From Pseudonocardia sp. CNS-004 (GTDB taxonomy: Bacteria > Actinomycetota > Actinomycetes > Mycobacteriales > Pseudonocardiaceae), in the NCBI GenBank assembly GCA_001942185.1, contig MKJV01000089.1, positions 1-64,000 on the forward strand: a stretch of DNA of 64,000 nucleotides, in the 5' to 3' direction. Positions within the stretch are counted from its first letter, which is position 1; each line of letters begins with the position of its first letter. The notes beneath the pieces were generated by a model, which was not told where the DNA came from, did not search any database, and saw only the letters and a list, made by a program, of their open reading frames with translations. Position numbers and translations under genes: made by a program. This document shows, piece by piece, positions 39,822-49,202 of the stretch.

Positions 39822-41122
39822 AGCGGGCTCCCCAGAGTGAGCTGGTCGTCGAGCCAGCCGATCAGGTCGTCGGCCCCCTGCTCGGGCGTGAGCGCCCGCG
39901 ACGTGACGCCCTGCAGGCTCTGCCCGGCCCGCGCCATCAACGTCGATCCGGATCCGGAGAAGTAGGCCTCCGGGTCGAACTCCACCACCTGCGCCGCCCC
40001 CCGATAGTTGGACACCGGTTTCTCGGCCAGGTACTCGGGGCTGTCGGCCACCGCGGACAGCGCCGGGATGTGGCCGCCGCCCGCCGCCCAGGCGAGGCTG
40101 TTGCGCAGCATCGACACCGCCATGTCGTAGGCGGCGCTGCGCGCCGCCGGATCGACCTGGGCCTGCGTCGGCAGCACGAAGCTGTGGCTGTCGGCCCGCA
40201 CGTACGGGGTGTCGCCGAAGAGCGCGGGGAACTGCGTCATCGAGAACGGGATCTCGGCCGTGCGCGCCGAGGTCACCTCCCACGGGCCCACGAACAGGAA
40301 CCCGGCCTGCTGGCTCGCGAACGCGGCGGGCGAGGACTGGCCGTCGAGGCTCGGTGAGCAGATGGTGCCGTCGCACAGGTCGCGCAGGAACGTCATCGCA
40401 CCGACCATCGCGTCCCGGTCCACATCGGCCGGTCCACCGTCCGGCAGCCGCATCTGCCCGCCGAGCTGGCGGTACGCCGACCAGAACGGCATCCAGATGT
40501 GCGCTTCGTGGAGCGAGCCGAGCGCGATACCGATGGCACCGGTGACCTCGGCCGCCCGCCGCCCCGCATCGAGCATCTGCTCCGCACCGTGGATCGGTGC
40601 CAGCGTGCCGTCCGGGGCGAGCAGCCCGGCCTTCTCGCAGATGTCGGTGTTGTAATAGAGGACGAGCGGGTGGGTGTCGAGCGGCAGTGCCATCAGCCGG
40701 CCGTCGACCAGCACCCGGTCCAGGACGGGCTGCGGGAACTCGTCCAGCGAGACGCCGCGCGCGGCGAGCTCGTCGAGGTCCCACTCGTCGAGCAGGTCCC
40801 GGCCGAACGTCGACAGCCGGGACCCGTGCATCGTGGCGAGGTCCGGCGCCCGGCCACCGGCACAGGCCATCGCGAGCTTGGTGTAGTACGGCGGGCCCCA
40901 CATCAGCGTGGTGGCCGTGACGCGGACGTTCGGCGCCTCCGCCCGGAAGCGGTTGACGAGCTCCACCATGAGCTTGCCGTCGCTGCCTCCGAAGAAGTTC
41001 CAGTACGCCAGATCGACCGCGCCCCCCGAGCCTCGCACACACGAGGACAGGAGGGCGGCGCCACCGGCGGTTGCCGTCGCGCGCAGCAGCGTGCGGCGCG
41101 AGAGGCGGTGCGAGGTCGTCAT
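39818..41122 (-). CDS. Sugar ABC substrate-binding protein, Tat-type lipoprotein
   Basis: An intact 434-residue extracellular binding protein. The start HRLSRRTLLRATATAGGAAL has a twin-arginine motif and LLSSC lipobox, so it is likely folded before Tat export. The mature part (VDLAYWNFFGGSDGKLMVEL; VLYYNTDICEKAGLLAPDGT; AGFLFVGPWEVTSARTAEIP) is of the UgpB/oligosaccharide type. First gene of the arabinofuranosidase operon, so arabino-oligosaccharides are the likely cargo. Confidence 0.9.
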   Translation of the reverse strand: MTTSHRLSRRTLLRATATAGGAALLSSCVRGSGGAVDLAYWNFFGGSDGKLMVELVNRFRAEAPNVRVTATTLMWGPPYYTKLAMACAGGRAPDLATMHGSRLSTFGRDLLDEWDLDELAARGVSLDEFPQPVLDRVLVDGRLMALPLDTHPLVLYYNTDICEKAGLLAPDGTLAPIHGAEQMLDAGRRAAEVTGAIGIALGSLHEAHIWMPFWSAYRQLGGQMRLPDGGPADVDRDAMVGAMTFLRDLCDGTICSPSLDGQSSPAAFASQQAGFLFVGPWEVTSARTAEIPFSMTQFPALFGDTPYVRADSHSFVLPTQAQVDPAARSAAYDMAVSMLRNSLAWAAGGGHIPALSAVADSPEYLAEKPVSNYRGAAQVVEFDPEAYFSGSGSTLMARAGQSLQGVTSRALTPEQGADDLIGWLDDQLTLGSPL

Positions 41123-41134
41123 CGACCACTCCCC

Positions 41135-41150
41135 TTTACATCGTGGTAAA
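41135..41150. promoter_or_regulatory. LacI-type operator of the arabinofuranosidase operon
   Basis: TTTACATCGTGGTAAA: TTTAC/GTAAA arms around a central CG, 13 bp upstream of the binding-protein start and 45 bp from the divergent LacI gene. Confidence 0.65.
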
Positions 41151-41194
41151 ACCCTGGCCGGAAGGCGCTTGCCTGTCAAGGGGAGACTGGAGAC

Positions 41195-42207
41195 GTGGGG
41201 ACCGAACGACGGCCGGTGACGATGCGCGACGTGGCGATCGCCGCGGGGGTGTCGCCGAAGACCGTGTCCAACGTCGTGAACGACTACGTGCACGTCCGGC
41301 CCGAGACCCGCGCCCTCGTCCGGCGCTACGTCGACGAGCTCGGCTACCGGCCGCAGGCCGTCGGCCGACAGCTGCGGCGCGGCCGCACCGGCGCGATCGC
41401 GCTGGCCGTACCCCACATCGACGTGCCCTACTTCGCCGACCTGGCGGCACTGCTCGTGAGCGCGGCCCGCGAGCACGGACTCACCGTCGTCGTCGAGCAG
41501 ACCGACGGCGACATCGAACGCGAGCGCGAGGTGGCGGCCGGCTTCCCCGTCCGGTTCGCCGACGCGCTGATCTTCAGCCCGCTGTCGATGTCACCCTCCG
41601 AGCTGGAGGCGCCGCGCCACGACACCCCGATGGTGCTGATCGGCGAGCACGGCGGTGCGGCCGCGGTCGACCGCGTGAACATCGCCAGCGTCGACATCGG
41701 CGCCGCGGCCACCACCCGCCTCGCGGCGTCGGGCAGGCGGCGCATCGCGATGGTCGGGTACAAGCGCGCCCGGCCGCTGCCGGTCATGCAGCAGCGGTTG
41801 CTCGGCTACACGCAGGCGCTGCGCGCGGCCGGGCTGCCCGTCGACCGCGCACTGATCCGCGACGTGTCCGGGTGGAACCGCCAGGCCGGCGCCGACGCCG
41901 TCGACGCGCTGCTCGCCGAGCACCCGGACGTCGACGCCGTGTTCGCGGCCAACGACGTGCTCGCCATCGGCGCGCTCAGCGCCCTGCACCGCCACGGCCG
42001 CCGGGTGCCGACGACGTGGCCCTCGTCGGGGTCGACGACGTGCCGGAGTCCCGCTTCACCACCCCCGCGCTCACCAGCGTCGCGATCGACAGGGCGTTCG
42101 TGGTCGAGTCGGCGCTGGAACTGGTCACCTCCCGGCTGGCCGACCCGGACCTCCCGCCCCGAAACCTCACGACCCCCCACCGGCTGGTGGTGCGGGAGAG
42201 CGGGTGA
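41195..42207 (+). CDS. LacI-family regulator of the arabino-oligosaccharide operon, frameshifted
   Basis: About 337 residues: TMRDVAIAAGVSPKTVSNVV (head), RQLRRGRTGAIALAVPHIDV (hinge and first strand), FAANDVLAIGALSALHRHGR, then after one missing base near 42008 VALVGVDDVPESRFTTPALT. GTG 41195. It is divergent from the ABC operon and its probable repressor. Confidence 0.9.
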
Positions 42208-42364
42208 TCGGACGAGGCCCGGCCACACACGCCGATTCGGCCACGCAACTCGTCTCTGCCGGCGCTCCCCGTCGACGAGTAGCGCGAGCGACCAACGGGT
42301 GCACGAGCGGAGACGGGGTGCGGCTGGGATTCGACCCGGGGAGGTCGCGACTTCGTCGCCGTTC

Positions 42365-42380
42365 TCAACCAGAAGGTTGA
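42365..42380. promoter_or_regulatory. ArsR-type operator, distal site
   Basis: TCAACC-AGAA-GGTTGA, a perfect inverted repeat; the identical arms recur exactly 40 bp downstream. GGTCAACC between them adds a third half-site. Confidence 0.75.
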
Positions 42381-42404
42381 CAACGGTCAACCTGGCGGCT
42401 TTAC

Positions 42405-42420
42405 TCAACCTCGTGGTTGA
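42405..42420. promoter_or_regulatory. ArsR-type operator, proximal site over the start codon
   Basis: TCAACC-TCGT-GGTTGA, a perfect inverted repeat that includes the probable GTG start at 42413, so binding would block initiation directly. Confidence 0.72.
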
Positions 42421-42808
42421 GGAGAGCGATCGGCTGTCACGGCTCTTCGCGGCGCTCGCCGATCCCACGCGGCGGGACATCGTCGCCCGGTTGGCGTCGG
42501 GCGACGCCACCGTGGGCGAGCTGGCGCAGCCGTACGGCATCTCGATGCAGGCCGTCTCCAAGCACCTCAAGGTGCTCGAGGAGGCGAGACTCGTGCGGCG
42601 CAGTCGCGACGCGCAGCGGCGGCCGGTCCACCTCGAGGCGGAGGTCTTCGACCTCATGACGAAGTGGCTCGAGCGTTACCGGCGGCAGGCCGAGGAGCGC
42701 TACCGCCGGTTGGACGCGGTGCTCGCCCGGATGGACGACGACGGCAGAGCCGAACGCGGGCGCACCGAAGCAGACGACACCGAACCCGAACGAGGAGCTG
42801 CAGGATGA
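42413..42808 (+). CDS. ArsR-family regulator
   Basis: About 131 residues. LSRLFAALADPTRRDIVARL is the classical ArsR opening helix, GELAQPYGISMQAVSKHLKV the recognition helix and LVRRSRDAQRRPVHLEAEVF the wing. No metal-binding cysteines are present, as in the ArsR subfamily that travels with AHSA1/SRPBCC proteins. There is no ribosome site before GTG 42413, so the message may be leaderless. ATGA overlap with the next gene. Confidence 0.88.
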   Translation: MVEESDRLSRLFAALADPTRRDIVARLASGDATVGELAQPYGISMQAVSKHLKVLEEARLVRRSRDAQRRPVHLEAEVFDLMTKWLERYRRQAEERYRRLDAVLARMDDDGRAERGRTEADDTEPERGAAG

Positions 42809-43296
42809 GCACCACCACCGAGCACGAGACCCGGATCGAGGCCGACCCCGAGCTGCCGACGGTGCTGATCGTCCGCGAGTTCGACGCCCCGGCCGAGAAG
42901 GTCTTCCGCGCCCACGTCGACCCGAAGTGGGTCGCGCAGTGGATGGGGCCGCGGTCGATCGACATGGACATCCAGGTCTGGGACATCCGGACCGGCGGCG
43001 AGTACCGCTACACCGCCCTGCGCGACGGCGCGGAGATCGCCCACTTCTACGGGTCGATCCACCGTGTGGAGGAGAACGCGAAGATCGTGCAGACGTTCGG
43101 GTTCGAGGAACAGCCCGACGCGGTCGCGCTCGAGACGCTGACCCTCACCGACATCGGCGGCGGCCGCACCCGGCTCGAGGCGTTGTCGCTGGTGTACTCG
43201 ATGCAGGACCGCGACGCCATGCTCGCCAGCGGGATGGACGTCGGCGTCAGGGAAGGCTACGAGAAGCTCGACGAGCTGCTTGCGGCCGAGTCGTGA
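42805..43296 (+). CDS. AHSA1/SRPBCC-domain protein
   Basis: 163 residues. VREFDAPAEKVFRAHVDPKW, VAQWMGPRSIDMDIQVWDIR and GEYRYTALRDGAEIAHFYGS are standard for activator-of-Hsp90-like START-fold proteins, which bind hydrophobic ligands. It follows its ArsR regulator by overlap, a very common actinobacterial pair; the biochemical role is unsettled. Confidence 0.88.
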   Translation: MSTTTEHETRIEADPELPTVLIVREFDAPAEKVFRAHVDPKWVAQWMGPRSIDMDIQVWDIRTGGEYRYTALRDGAEIAHFYGSIHRVEENAKIVQTFGFEEQPDAVALETLTLTDIGGGRTRLEALSLVYSMQDRDAMLASGMDVGVREGYEKLDELLAAES

Positions 43297-43880
43297 GTGC
43301 GCTGAGCGACCTGACTCCCGCCGAAGAACACCGGTACGTCGCCGGCCGGTTCCTCGACGTGGCGCGGCGGGCCACCGCGCAGCAGTGGGACGCGCCGGCG
43401 CCGGTCAGCGGGTGGACCGCCCGCGACGTGGTCGGGCATCTCGTCGAGTGGTTCCCGGCGTTCCTGGCCTCGGGAGCCGGCGTGGTGCTGCCGGAGGTGC
43501 CCTCGGTCGAGGAGGACCCGGTCGCCGCCTGGACCGCGCGGGCCGGTGACGTGCAGCACCTGATCGAGGACCCGGGTGAGCGGGTGTTGGAGAACCCGCA
43601 CATCGGCACGATCCCGCTCGCCGAGGCGATCGACCGGTTCTACAGCGCCGACATCTTCATGCACACCTGGGACCTGGCCCGCGCGCTGGGACAGGAGCCC
43701 GCCCTCGACCCCGCCCGGTGTGACGCGTTGGTCGCGGGGGCGCAGGAGCACGAGGAGGCGATGCGCGCCAGCGGTCAGTACGGGCCGCGGGTCGACGTGC
43801 CGGCCGACGCCCCGGCACAGGATCGGATGGTCGGCTTCATCGGCCGAGATCCCTACTGGCGACCGTCCCGGGAGCGGTGA
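43293..43880 (+). CDS. TIGR03086/DinB-type mycothiol-linked metal-binding protein
   Basis: 195 residues. WDAPAPVSGWTARDVVGHLV with the metal His in GHLVEW, and FMHTWDLARALGQEPALDP with a second His, fit the maleylpyruvate-isomerase N-terminal/DinB helical fold that uses mycothiol and a divalent metal. GTG 43293 overlaps the previous stop (GTGA), making a three-gene operon. Likely a thiol transferase or detoxification enzyme; substrate unknown. Confidence 0.85.
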   Translation: MSALSDLTPAEEHRYVAGRFLDVARRATAQQWDAPAPVSGWTARDVVGHLVEWFPAFLASGAGVVLPEVPSVEEDPVAAWTARAGDVQHLIEDPGERVLENPHIGTIPLAEAIDRFYSADIFMHTWDLARALGQEPALDPARCDALVAGAQEHEEAMRASGQYGPRVDVPADAPAQDRMVGFIGRDPYWRPSRER

Positions 43881-43959
43881 GGACGCGGACCACCCGCACC
43901 CGAGCAGCACACCAGCGCGGCCCGTCCGACCCCGATGTACGGCTCGACCAGAGGCCGGC

Positions 43960-45098
43960 TCAGATTCCCACCAGCACGGCCGCGAGCAGGGCGGCGCGCT
44001 CGGCGAGTGACGCGATCTCGATCCGCTCGTCGGGGGCGTGGGCGCCTGCGCCCAGCGGGCCGAAGCCGTCCAGCGTCGGGATGCCTGCGGCGCCCGCGGT
44101 GTTCGTGTCCGCGCCGCCGGCAGCGGGACGGCCGGTGACCTGCTGCCCCACGGTGGCACCTGCCGCCGCCACCCGGGCGATCAGGTCGTCGTCCACGTCC
44201 GACCAGGCCGGGCGGCTGGTGAGCGTTCGCACGGTCACCTCGGCGCCCTCGCGCACGGCGGTGAGCCCCCCGAGCGCACCCAGCACGCGGTCCTGGGTGG
44301 CGGTGTCGGTGAACCGCAGCCCGACGTCGGCGCTCGCGCGTCCGGCACGACGTTCGTCCGCCCTCCCCCAGCGACGGTGCCGACGTTGCAGAGCACCGTG
44401 GGCTCGGCGGCCATGATCTCCCGGACGGCGAACAGCTGGTCCACCAGCTCGTCGACGGCGGAGACGCCCGACTCCGGGTCGAGCGCGGCGTGCGCGGCCC
44501 GGCCCGCGACCTCGATCCGCACCCGCGTGCTGCCCAGCCGCGCGGACTTCAGTGCACCGCCCGGGTGCGGCGACTCGAGGCCGAGCACCGCGACGGCGCC
44601 CGCCATCTGCTCCTCGACGAGCGGGCGGGCCGTGGGGCTGCCGACCTCCTCGTCGGCGACCACGACGAGGCGCACCGGCCGCGCGGGCGCCGCACCGCTG
44701 CGGCGCAGCACCTCGAACGCCAGCTCCGCGACGACCAGCCCGCCCTTCATGTCGTAGACACCCGGGCCGCGCAGCACGCCATCCTCCGCCGCGACCGGCA
44801 TCGACCCGAGGGTTCCGGTCGGCCACACCGTGTCGTGGTGGCCGAGCAGCAGCACGTGCGGTGCGTCGCCATCGCCGGCTCCGCCGCCCCAGCGCGCCAC
44901 CAGGTGGTCGCCGGTCTCGTGCGGAACGCGTTCGGTGCGGGCGCCGAGCTCGCGGTAGCGCACCTGGAGCACGTCGGCCAGTGCGTCGAGCGCGGCGGCG
45001 GCACCGGTGGGCGTCTCCTGCCGGGCGTAGCCGACCAGGCGCTCCACCGCGTCGTCCGCGAGTGCGGCCGCGGCGCCGAGGAAGTCCGTCTCTACCAT
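43960..45098 (-). CDS. M20-family metallopeptidase (carboxypeptidase G2-like), frameshifted
   Basis: About 379 residues. Zinc ligands appear in LLLGHHDTVWPTGTLG (His, Asp), VYDMKGGLVVAE (bridging Asp), VADEEVGSPTARPLVEE (Glu-Glu, catalytic base) and the terminal His in GAHAPDERIEIASL. The dimerisation insert GRAAHAALDPESGVSAVDEL is present. A base is missing near 44340. It hydrolyses an amide of a C-terminal or N-acylated amino acid. It is divergent from the D-amino-acid operon and probably part of the same pathway. Confidence 0.87.
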
Positions 45099-45129
45099 GG
45101 ATACGGACTATATCTTCGCAGCGCTTCTG

Positions 45130-45158
45130 TTGACAGCCTGCAACTACGAAGGTATGAC
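45130..45158 (+). promoter_or_regulatory. Sigma-70-type promoter of the D-amino-acid operon
   Basis: TTGACA (45130-45135), 17-bp spacer, TATGAC (45153-45158), 38 bp before the GNAT start; one of the best consensus promoters in the window. Confidence 0.7.
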
Positions 45159-45196
45159 CTACCCACATACATCGCGTATCACTGTTGGGAGCAGCA

Positions 45197-45958
45197 ATGT
45201 CGGGGATCCAGACCCGGCCACTCACCACCACCGCGGAGCGGCTCGCCGCCGTCCGCCTCTACCGGGTGGTGTTCGGCCTGCCCGGCGACGACCCGGCGTT
45301 CACGCCGAAGCTGCTCTCCGCGCTGCAGCACACGGGAGGGTCGGCCGTCGGCGCGTTCGACGACGACCGCCTCGTCGGCTTCGCCTACGGGTTCGTGGGC
45401 CTCGACGCCGGCACGCCGTATCACTACTCGCAGACGGCGGCGGTCGACCCGGCCGCGCAGGGCCGCGGGGTGGGGCGGCAGCTCAAGCGGGCCCAGGCGG
45501 AGGTGGCCCGGCGCTCCGGGGTCCGCACGATGCGGTGGGCGTACGACCCGCTGCAGGCCCGCAACGCCCACTTCAACCTCGACGTGCTCGGCGCCGCGGG
45601 CCGCTGGTTCCACCGCGATCTCTACGACATGGAGGACCACAACGGTCGCACCGACCGGGTCGTCGTCGAGTGGGCGCTCGACGATCGGCCGCCCGCCGCC
45701 GTGCCGCCCCTGCCGCGCGGTGTCCCGGAGTGGGGCGAGGTCCGCCGGGACGGCGAGGTCACCTGGCTCGCGGTGCCGGCCCGCGCCGAAGAGCTGCGGA
45801 ACATGAAGCCGGGTGATGCGCTCGAGCTGCGCGACCGCGTCGCCGACGCGCTCGCCGAGCTGCTCGGCTCCCGCATAGTGCTGCGGTCGTGCCGGCGGGC
45901 CGACGACCGCACCGCGCTGTACTGCATCGGGGCGCAGCCCGGCGTGGCGGCGCCGTGA
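45197..45958 (+). CDS. GNAT-family N-acetyltransferase
   Basis: 253 residues. The acetyl-CoA loop AAVDPAAQGRGVGRQLKRAQ (about residues 83-102, Q/RxxGxG/A) and the later MRWAYDPLQARNAHFNLDVL match the GNAT group annotated near amino-acid racemases, in which the tail FNLDVLGA-RWF is conserved. First gene of the operon; it may acetylate the amino acid released or imported. ATG 45197. GTGA overlap with the SIS gene. Confidence 0.85.
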   Translation: MSGIQTRPLTTTAERLAAVRLYRVVFGLPGDDPAFTPKLLSALQHTGGSAVGAFDDDRLVGFAYGFVGLDAGTPYHYSQTAAVDPAAQGRGVGRQLKRAQAEVARRSGVRTMRWAYDPLQARNAHFNLDVLGAAGRWFHRDLYDMEDHNGRTDRVVVEWALDDRPPAAVPPLPRGVPEWGEVRRDGEVTWLAVPARAEELRNMKPGDALELRDRVADALAELLGSRIVLRSCRRADDRTALYCIGAQPGVAAP

Positions 45959-46600
45959 CCACCGGCAACCGGGAGCTCAGCACCCCCGACGAGCGCTACG
46001 GCGCCCGCCTGCAGCGCCGCTCCACCGCCACCGCCCTGCTGCAGCAGGTGGTCGCCCAGGAGACCGCGAACCTCGCCACCACCCTGGAACGCCTGCAGGC
46101 CGACGGCTCGCTGGAACAGGCCGCGCGCCGGATCGTCGCGGCCAAGCGCCGGTTCGTCGCAGGCGGCTCCAAGTCGTGGTCGTACGCGTCGCTGCTGGCC
46201 ACCGACCTGTCGGCCAGCATGGCCAACGTCACGCTGATCGACGGCACGGTCGTGCGCGCTGTCGACGTGCTCTCCGACGTGCGGCCCGGCGACGTGCTCG
46301 TCGCGTTCTCGCTGCGCCGTTACGCGCGTTCCACGATCGCGGCGGCCGAGGAGTTCGCGGCCGCGGGCGGCACGGTCGTCGGGGTCACCGACGATCCGGA
46401 CAGTGCGGTGGCGCGGGTCGCGGACGTCGCGGTCGTGGTGAGCACCGACAGCGCGTCCTACGCCGACTCGCCGACGGCCGTCGCCGCGGTCGTGCACATC
46501 CTCGCCACGCTCGCCGCGGCCAGCGCGAGGCGCCCGGCGGCGGCTCGCGCGCCGCGACGTGATCACTGCGCGGCTCGGCGTCTACGCGGACGGAGACTGA
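45955..46600 (+). CDS. SIS-domain protein without an HTH (RpiR-like), frameshifted end
   Basis: About 215 residues. VAAKRRFVAGGSKSWSYASL and DVLVAFSLRRYARSTIAAAE form the sugar-isomerase (SIS) fold with the serine-rich loop, as in the ligand half of RpiR/MurR regulators, but only about 30 residues precede it, too few for the usual 75-residue HTH_6 head. It may therefore be an isomerase or a sensor partner. The C-terminus changes frame near 46530; the reading ending RRDVITARLGVYADGD stops 3 bp before the next gene and is preferred. Confidence 0.72.
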
Positions 46601-46603
46601 CAC

Positions 46604-47767
46604 GTGCGGATCGACAGGATCGAGCTGCTGCAGGTGCGGCTGCCGCTGGTGCACGAGTTCGAGACCAGCTCGCACCGCAAGTCCTACCTGGAGCACGTGC
46701 TCGTGCGCGTCGAGGACGCGGACGGCGCGGTGGGGTGGGGCGAGATCGCGTCGCCGTCTGGGCCGTTCTACACGGCCGAGACCGTCGAGACGTGCTGGTC
46801 GGTCGGGTCGGCGTACCTGGCGCCCGCGCTGCTGGGCGCTTCGTGGGAGCACCCCGGCGAGGCTCCCGGCGTGTGGGCGAAGGTGCGCGGCAACGAGTTC
46901 GCCAAGGCCGGGTTCGACGCGGCCTGCTGGGCACTGTGGTCGGCGGCGCGGGGCGTGCCGCTGGCCGGGGCGCTCGGCGGGGAGCGGCGCACCGTCGTCG
47001 CGGGCGTGAGCCTCGGCATCGAACCGACGGTGGGCGCGCTGGTCGAGCAGGTGGCGCGGCAGGTCGAGGCGGGCTACCCGCGGGTGAAGCTCAAGATCGC
47101 GCCCGGCTGGGACGTCGAGCCCGTCACCGCCGTGCGCGCCGCGTTCCCCGACCTGGACCTGCACGTCGACGCGAACGGCGCGTACACCGAGGACGAGGAG
47201 CACCTCAGCGCCCTGCGCGCCCTCGACACCGCCCGGCTGACCATGATCGAGCAGCCGTTCGCGCCCCGCGACCTCATGGCCGCCGCCCGCCTGCAGGCCA
47301 CGGTCGACACCCCGATCTGCCTCGACGAGTCGATCGTCGACGGGCACGACCTGGAGACCGCGCTCGCCGTGGGTGCGTGCCGGGTGCTGAACATCAAGGT
47401 CTCGCGGATGGGCGGGCTCACCGCGGCCGTCGCCGCCCACGACCTGGCCCGCGAGCACGACATCCCCGTCTGGTGCGGCGGGATGCACGAGTTCGGCGTC
47501 GGCCGCGCCGCCAACGTCGCGCTCTCCAGCCTGCCCGGGTTCGTCCTCCCGTCGGACGTCTCCGGTTCGGACAAGTACTACGCGCGCGACGTGGTGACCC
47601 CACCGATCCGCGCCGACCACGGCACCGTCGCCGTGCCGTGGGACACCCCCGGCCTCGGGCACGACGTCGACGAGGAGTTCGTGCGGGCGAATGCCACCCG
47701 CACCCACAGCGCGCGGGCCGGGGCCTTGAAGGCCCGCGTGCACGCCGGAGCGAAGCGGAGGCCATGA
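46604..47767 (+). CDS. Enolase-superfamily N-acylamino acid racemase / o-succinylbenzoate synthase-like
   Basis: An intact 387-residue protein. Catalytic lysine pair in RVKLKIAPGWD (KxK), metal ligands in LHVDANGAY (D), MIEQPFAP (E) and ICLDESI (D), and the second lysine in VLNIKVSRMGGL; WCGGMHEFGVGRAANVALSS is diagnostic of the OSBS/NAAAR group. Away from menaquinone genes and next to a D-aminoacylase and an M20 peptidase, racemisation of N-acyl amino acids is the better guess than OSBS. GTG 46604. Confidence 0.87.
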   Translation: MRIDRIELLQVRLPLVHEFETSSHRKSYLEHVLVRVEDADGAVGWGEIASPSGPFYTAETVETCWSVGSAYLAPALLGASWEHPGEAPGVWAKVRGNEFAKAGFDAACWALWSAARGVPLAGALGGERRTVVAGVSLGIEPTVGALVEQVARQVEAGYPRVKLKIAPGWDVEPVTAVRAAFPDLDLHVDANGAYTEDEEHLSALRALDTARLTMIEQPFAPRDLMAAARLQATVDTPICLDESIVDGHDLETALAVGACRVLNIKVSRMGGLTAAVAAHDLAREHDIPVWCGGMHEFGVGRAANVALSSLPGFVLPSDVSGSDKYYARDVVTPPIRADHGTVAVPWDTPGLGHDVDEEFVRANATRTHSARAGALKARVHAGAKRRP

Positions 47768-47783
47768 ACACAGTGGGGACCCG

Positions 47784-49202
47784 ATGACACAAGAGACGGA
47801 ACGCGCCAATGCCTACGAGCTGGAACAGGGGCGCGGCCGCCGCATCGCCACCACCGCGATCGCCGTCGTCGGCCTGATCGTCTGCGCGATCGCGGGCGCC
47901 ACGGCCGATGCGCCGACGCTGTGGGGCGTCCTGCCGATCGCGATGTACGCCGTGTTGTGCCTGCTCGGCATGGACCTGGTGATCGCCACCGTGGTGAGCC
48001 TGGTGGGCGGCGTGCTCATCGCCCGCCAGACGCCCGCCGAGTTCGGTGCGCTGCTCGGCGAGTCGATGGGCGACCTCGTCACGACGATCGGCGTGATCAT
48101 CATGCTCGGCGCGGGCGTCGGGGAGGTGCTGCGCGTCACCGGGGTGGCCCACACGATCGTCCACTGGGTGCTGCGGGTGGCGGGCCAGCGCAGCCAGCGC
48201 GCGGTGCTGCTCGGCGTGATGCTGTCCTGCCTGGTGCTCGTCACCAGCCTCGGCACGCTCGCCGGGGCGCTCGCGATCTCGGCCCCGATCCTGCTGCCCG
48301 TTGCGGCGCGGGTCGGTTTCACGCGTGCCGCCACCGCCGCGATGATGTTCGTCGGGGGCTGCGCCGGGCTCGCGCTCGCCCCGTTCGCCGGGTCGAACGT
48401 CGCGATCATGGAGGCGGCGGACGTCGGGTACCTGACCTACCTGCAGTACGGCGCGGCACCGATCGCCGTGCTGTCGCTGCTCGTCGCGATGGTCGTCGTG
48501 CCCTGGATCCAGCGCCGCAGCGCCCGGACCGGCGACTTCTACAGCGACGCCGACCTGGAGACCGAAGAGGCCGAGGTGCCTGCGGGAGCCGGCCGGGCCA
48601 CCGCGGTGTTCCTCGTGCTGCTCGTCGCCACCGTCGGCTACGCCACGGTCACGGCAGCCGGCACCTCGTTCCCGCTGCTCGCGCTGCCGCTGCTGGGCAT
48701 CGCCACCGGCGTCGCCGCGCGGCTGCCGGCCACCGACATCGCGCGGCACCTCTACCGCGGCGCGGCCCGGCTGGTGAGCATCTTCCTGCTGTTCTGGCTG
48801 CTCGCGGCGCTGTTCCTGGTGATCGACGGCCTGAAGCCCTACGACGTCGTGCTCGAGATCTTCGGGCCGCAGCTGCAGAGCTCGTCGGGCGTCGGGTTCG
48901 CCGTCGCGATCGCGCTGCTCGGCTGGGTGGGCGTGCCCGGCGCCACCGCGGCCCAGGTGGTGCTGCTGGACCAGGTGTTCGGCGATCTCGCCACGACCGT
49001 CGGGCTGAGCTCCGGTGCCTGGGTGATCGTGATGCTGTGGGCGTCGAAGGCCGACACGTACGGTCCGTTCCCCAACGCCAACATGGTCGGCGCGATGGGG
49101 CTGGCCCGATCCACGAACCTGCGGTCCCTCCTGCTCACCGGGTGGCTGGTGCTGATCCCGGCGTCGCTGATGTACGTGGGGATCCTGGCGGTGCTGTCAT
49201 GA
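47784..49202 (+). CDS. IT-superfamily permease (NhaC/DcuC/GntP-like), copy 1
   Basis: An intact 472-residue membrane protein with about twelve helices and pseudo-twofold symmetry: LGVMLSCLVLVTSLGTLAGA and AAMMFVGGCAGLALAPFAGS are the two half-site loops; KADTYGPFPNANMVGAMGLA is the C-terminal signature shared with copy 2. It probably imports a small organic anion such as an N-acyl amino acid with Na+ or H+ (inference from context). TGA/ATG overlap with the D-aminoacylase. Confidence 0.78.
   Translation: MTQETERANAYELEQGRGRRIATTAIAVVGLIVCAIAGATADAPTLWGVLPIAMYAVLCLLGMDLVIATVVSLVGGVLIARQTPAEFGALLGESMGDLVTTIGVIIMLGAGVGEVLRVTGVAHTIVHWVLRVAGQRSQRAVLLGVMLSCLVLVTSLGTLAGALAISAPILLPVAARVGFTRAATAAMMFVGGCAGLALAPFAGSNVAIMEAADVGYLTYLQYGAAPIAVLSLLVAMVVVPWIQRRSARTGDFYSDADLETEEAEVPAGAGRATAVFLVLLVATVGYATVTAAGTSFPLLALPLLGIATGVAARLPATDIARHLYRGAARLVSIFLLFWLLAALFLVIDGLKPYDVVLEIFGPQLQSSSGVGFAVAIALLGWVGVPGATAAQVVLLDQVFGDLATTVGLSSGAWVIVMLWASKADTYGPFPNANMVGAMGLARSTNLRSLLLTGWLVLIPASLMYVGILAVLS

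Noticed and set aside
42323..42339. tRNA T-arm-like string (on the minus strand GGGTCGAATCCCAG)
   Set aside because: Neither an acceptor stem, a D-arm nor an anticodon arm can be built around it, and there is no integrase or repeat nearby to suggest an att-site tRNA remnant. Chance similarity is more likely.
45889..47787. Single 632-codon plus-strand frame spanning the SIS and racemase genes
   Set aside because: Only the first third is the SIS protein. After about 46530 it becomes an Arg/Gly-rich shadow of the racemase gene, which is intact in another frame.
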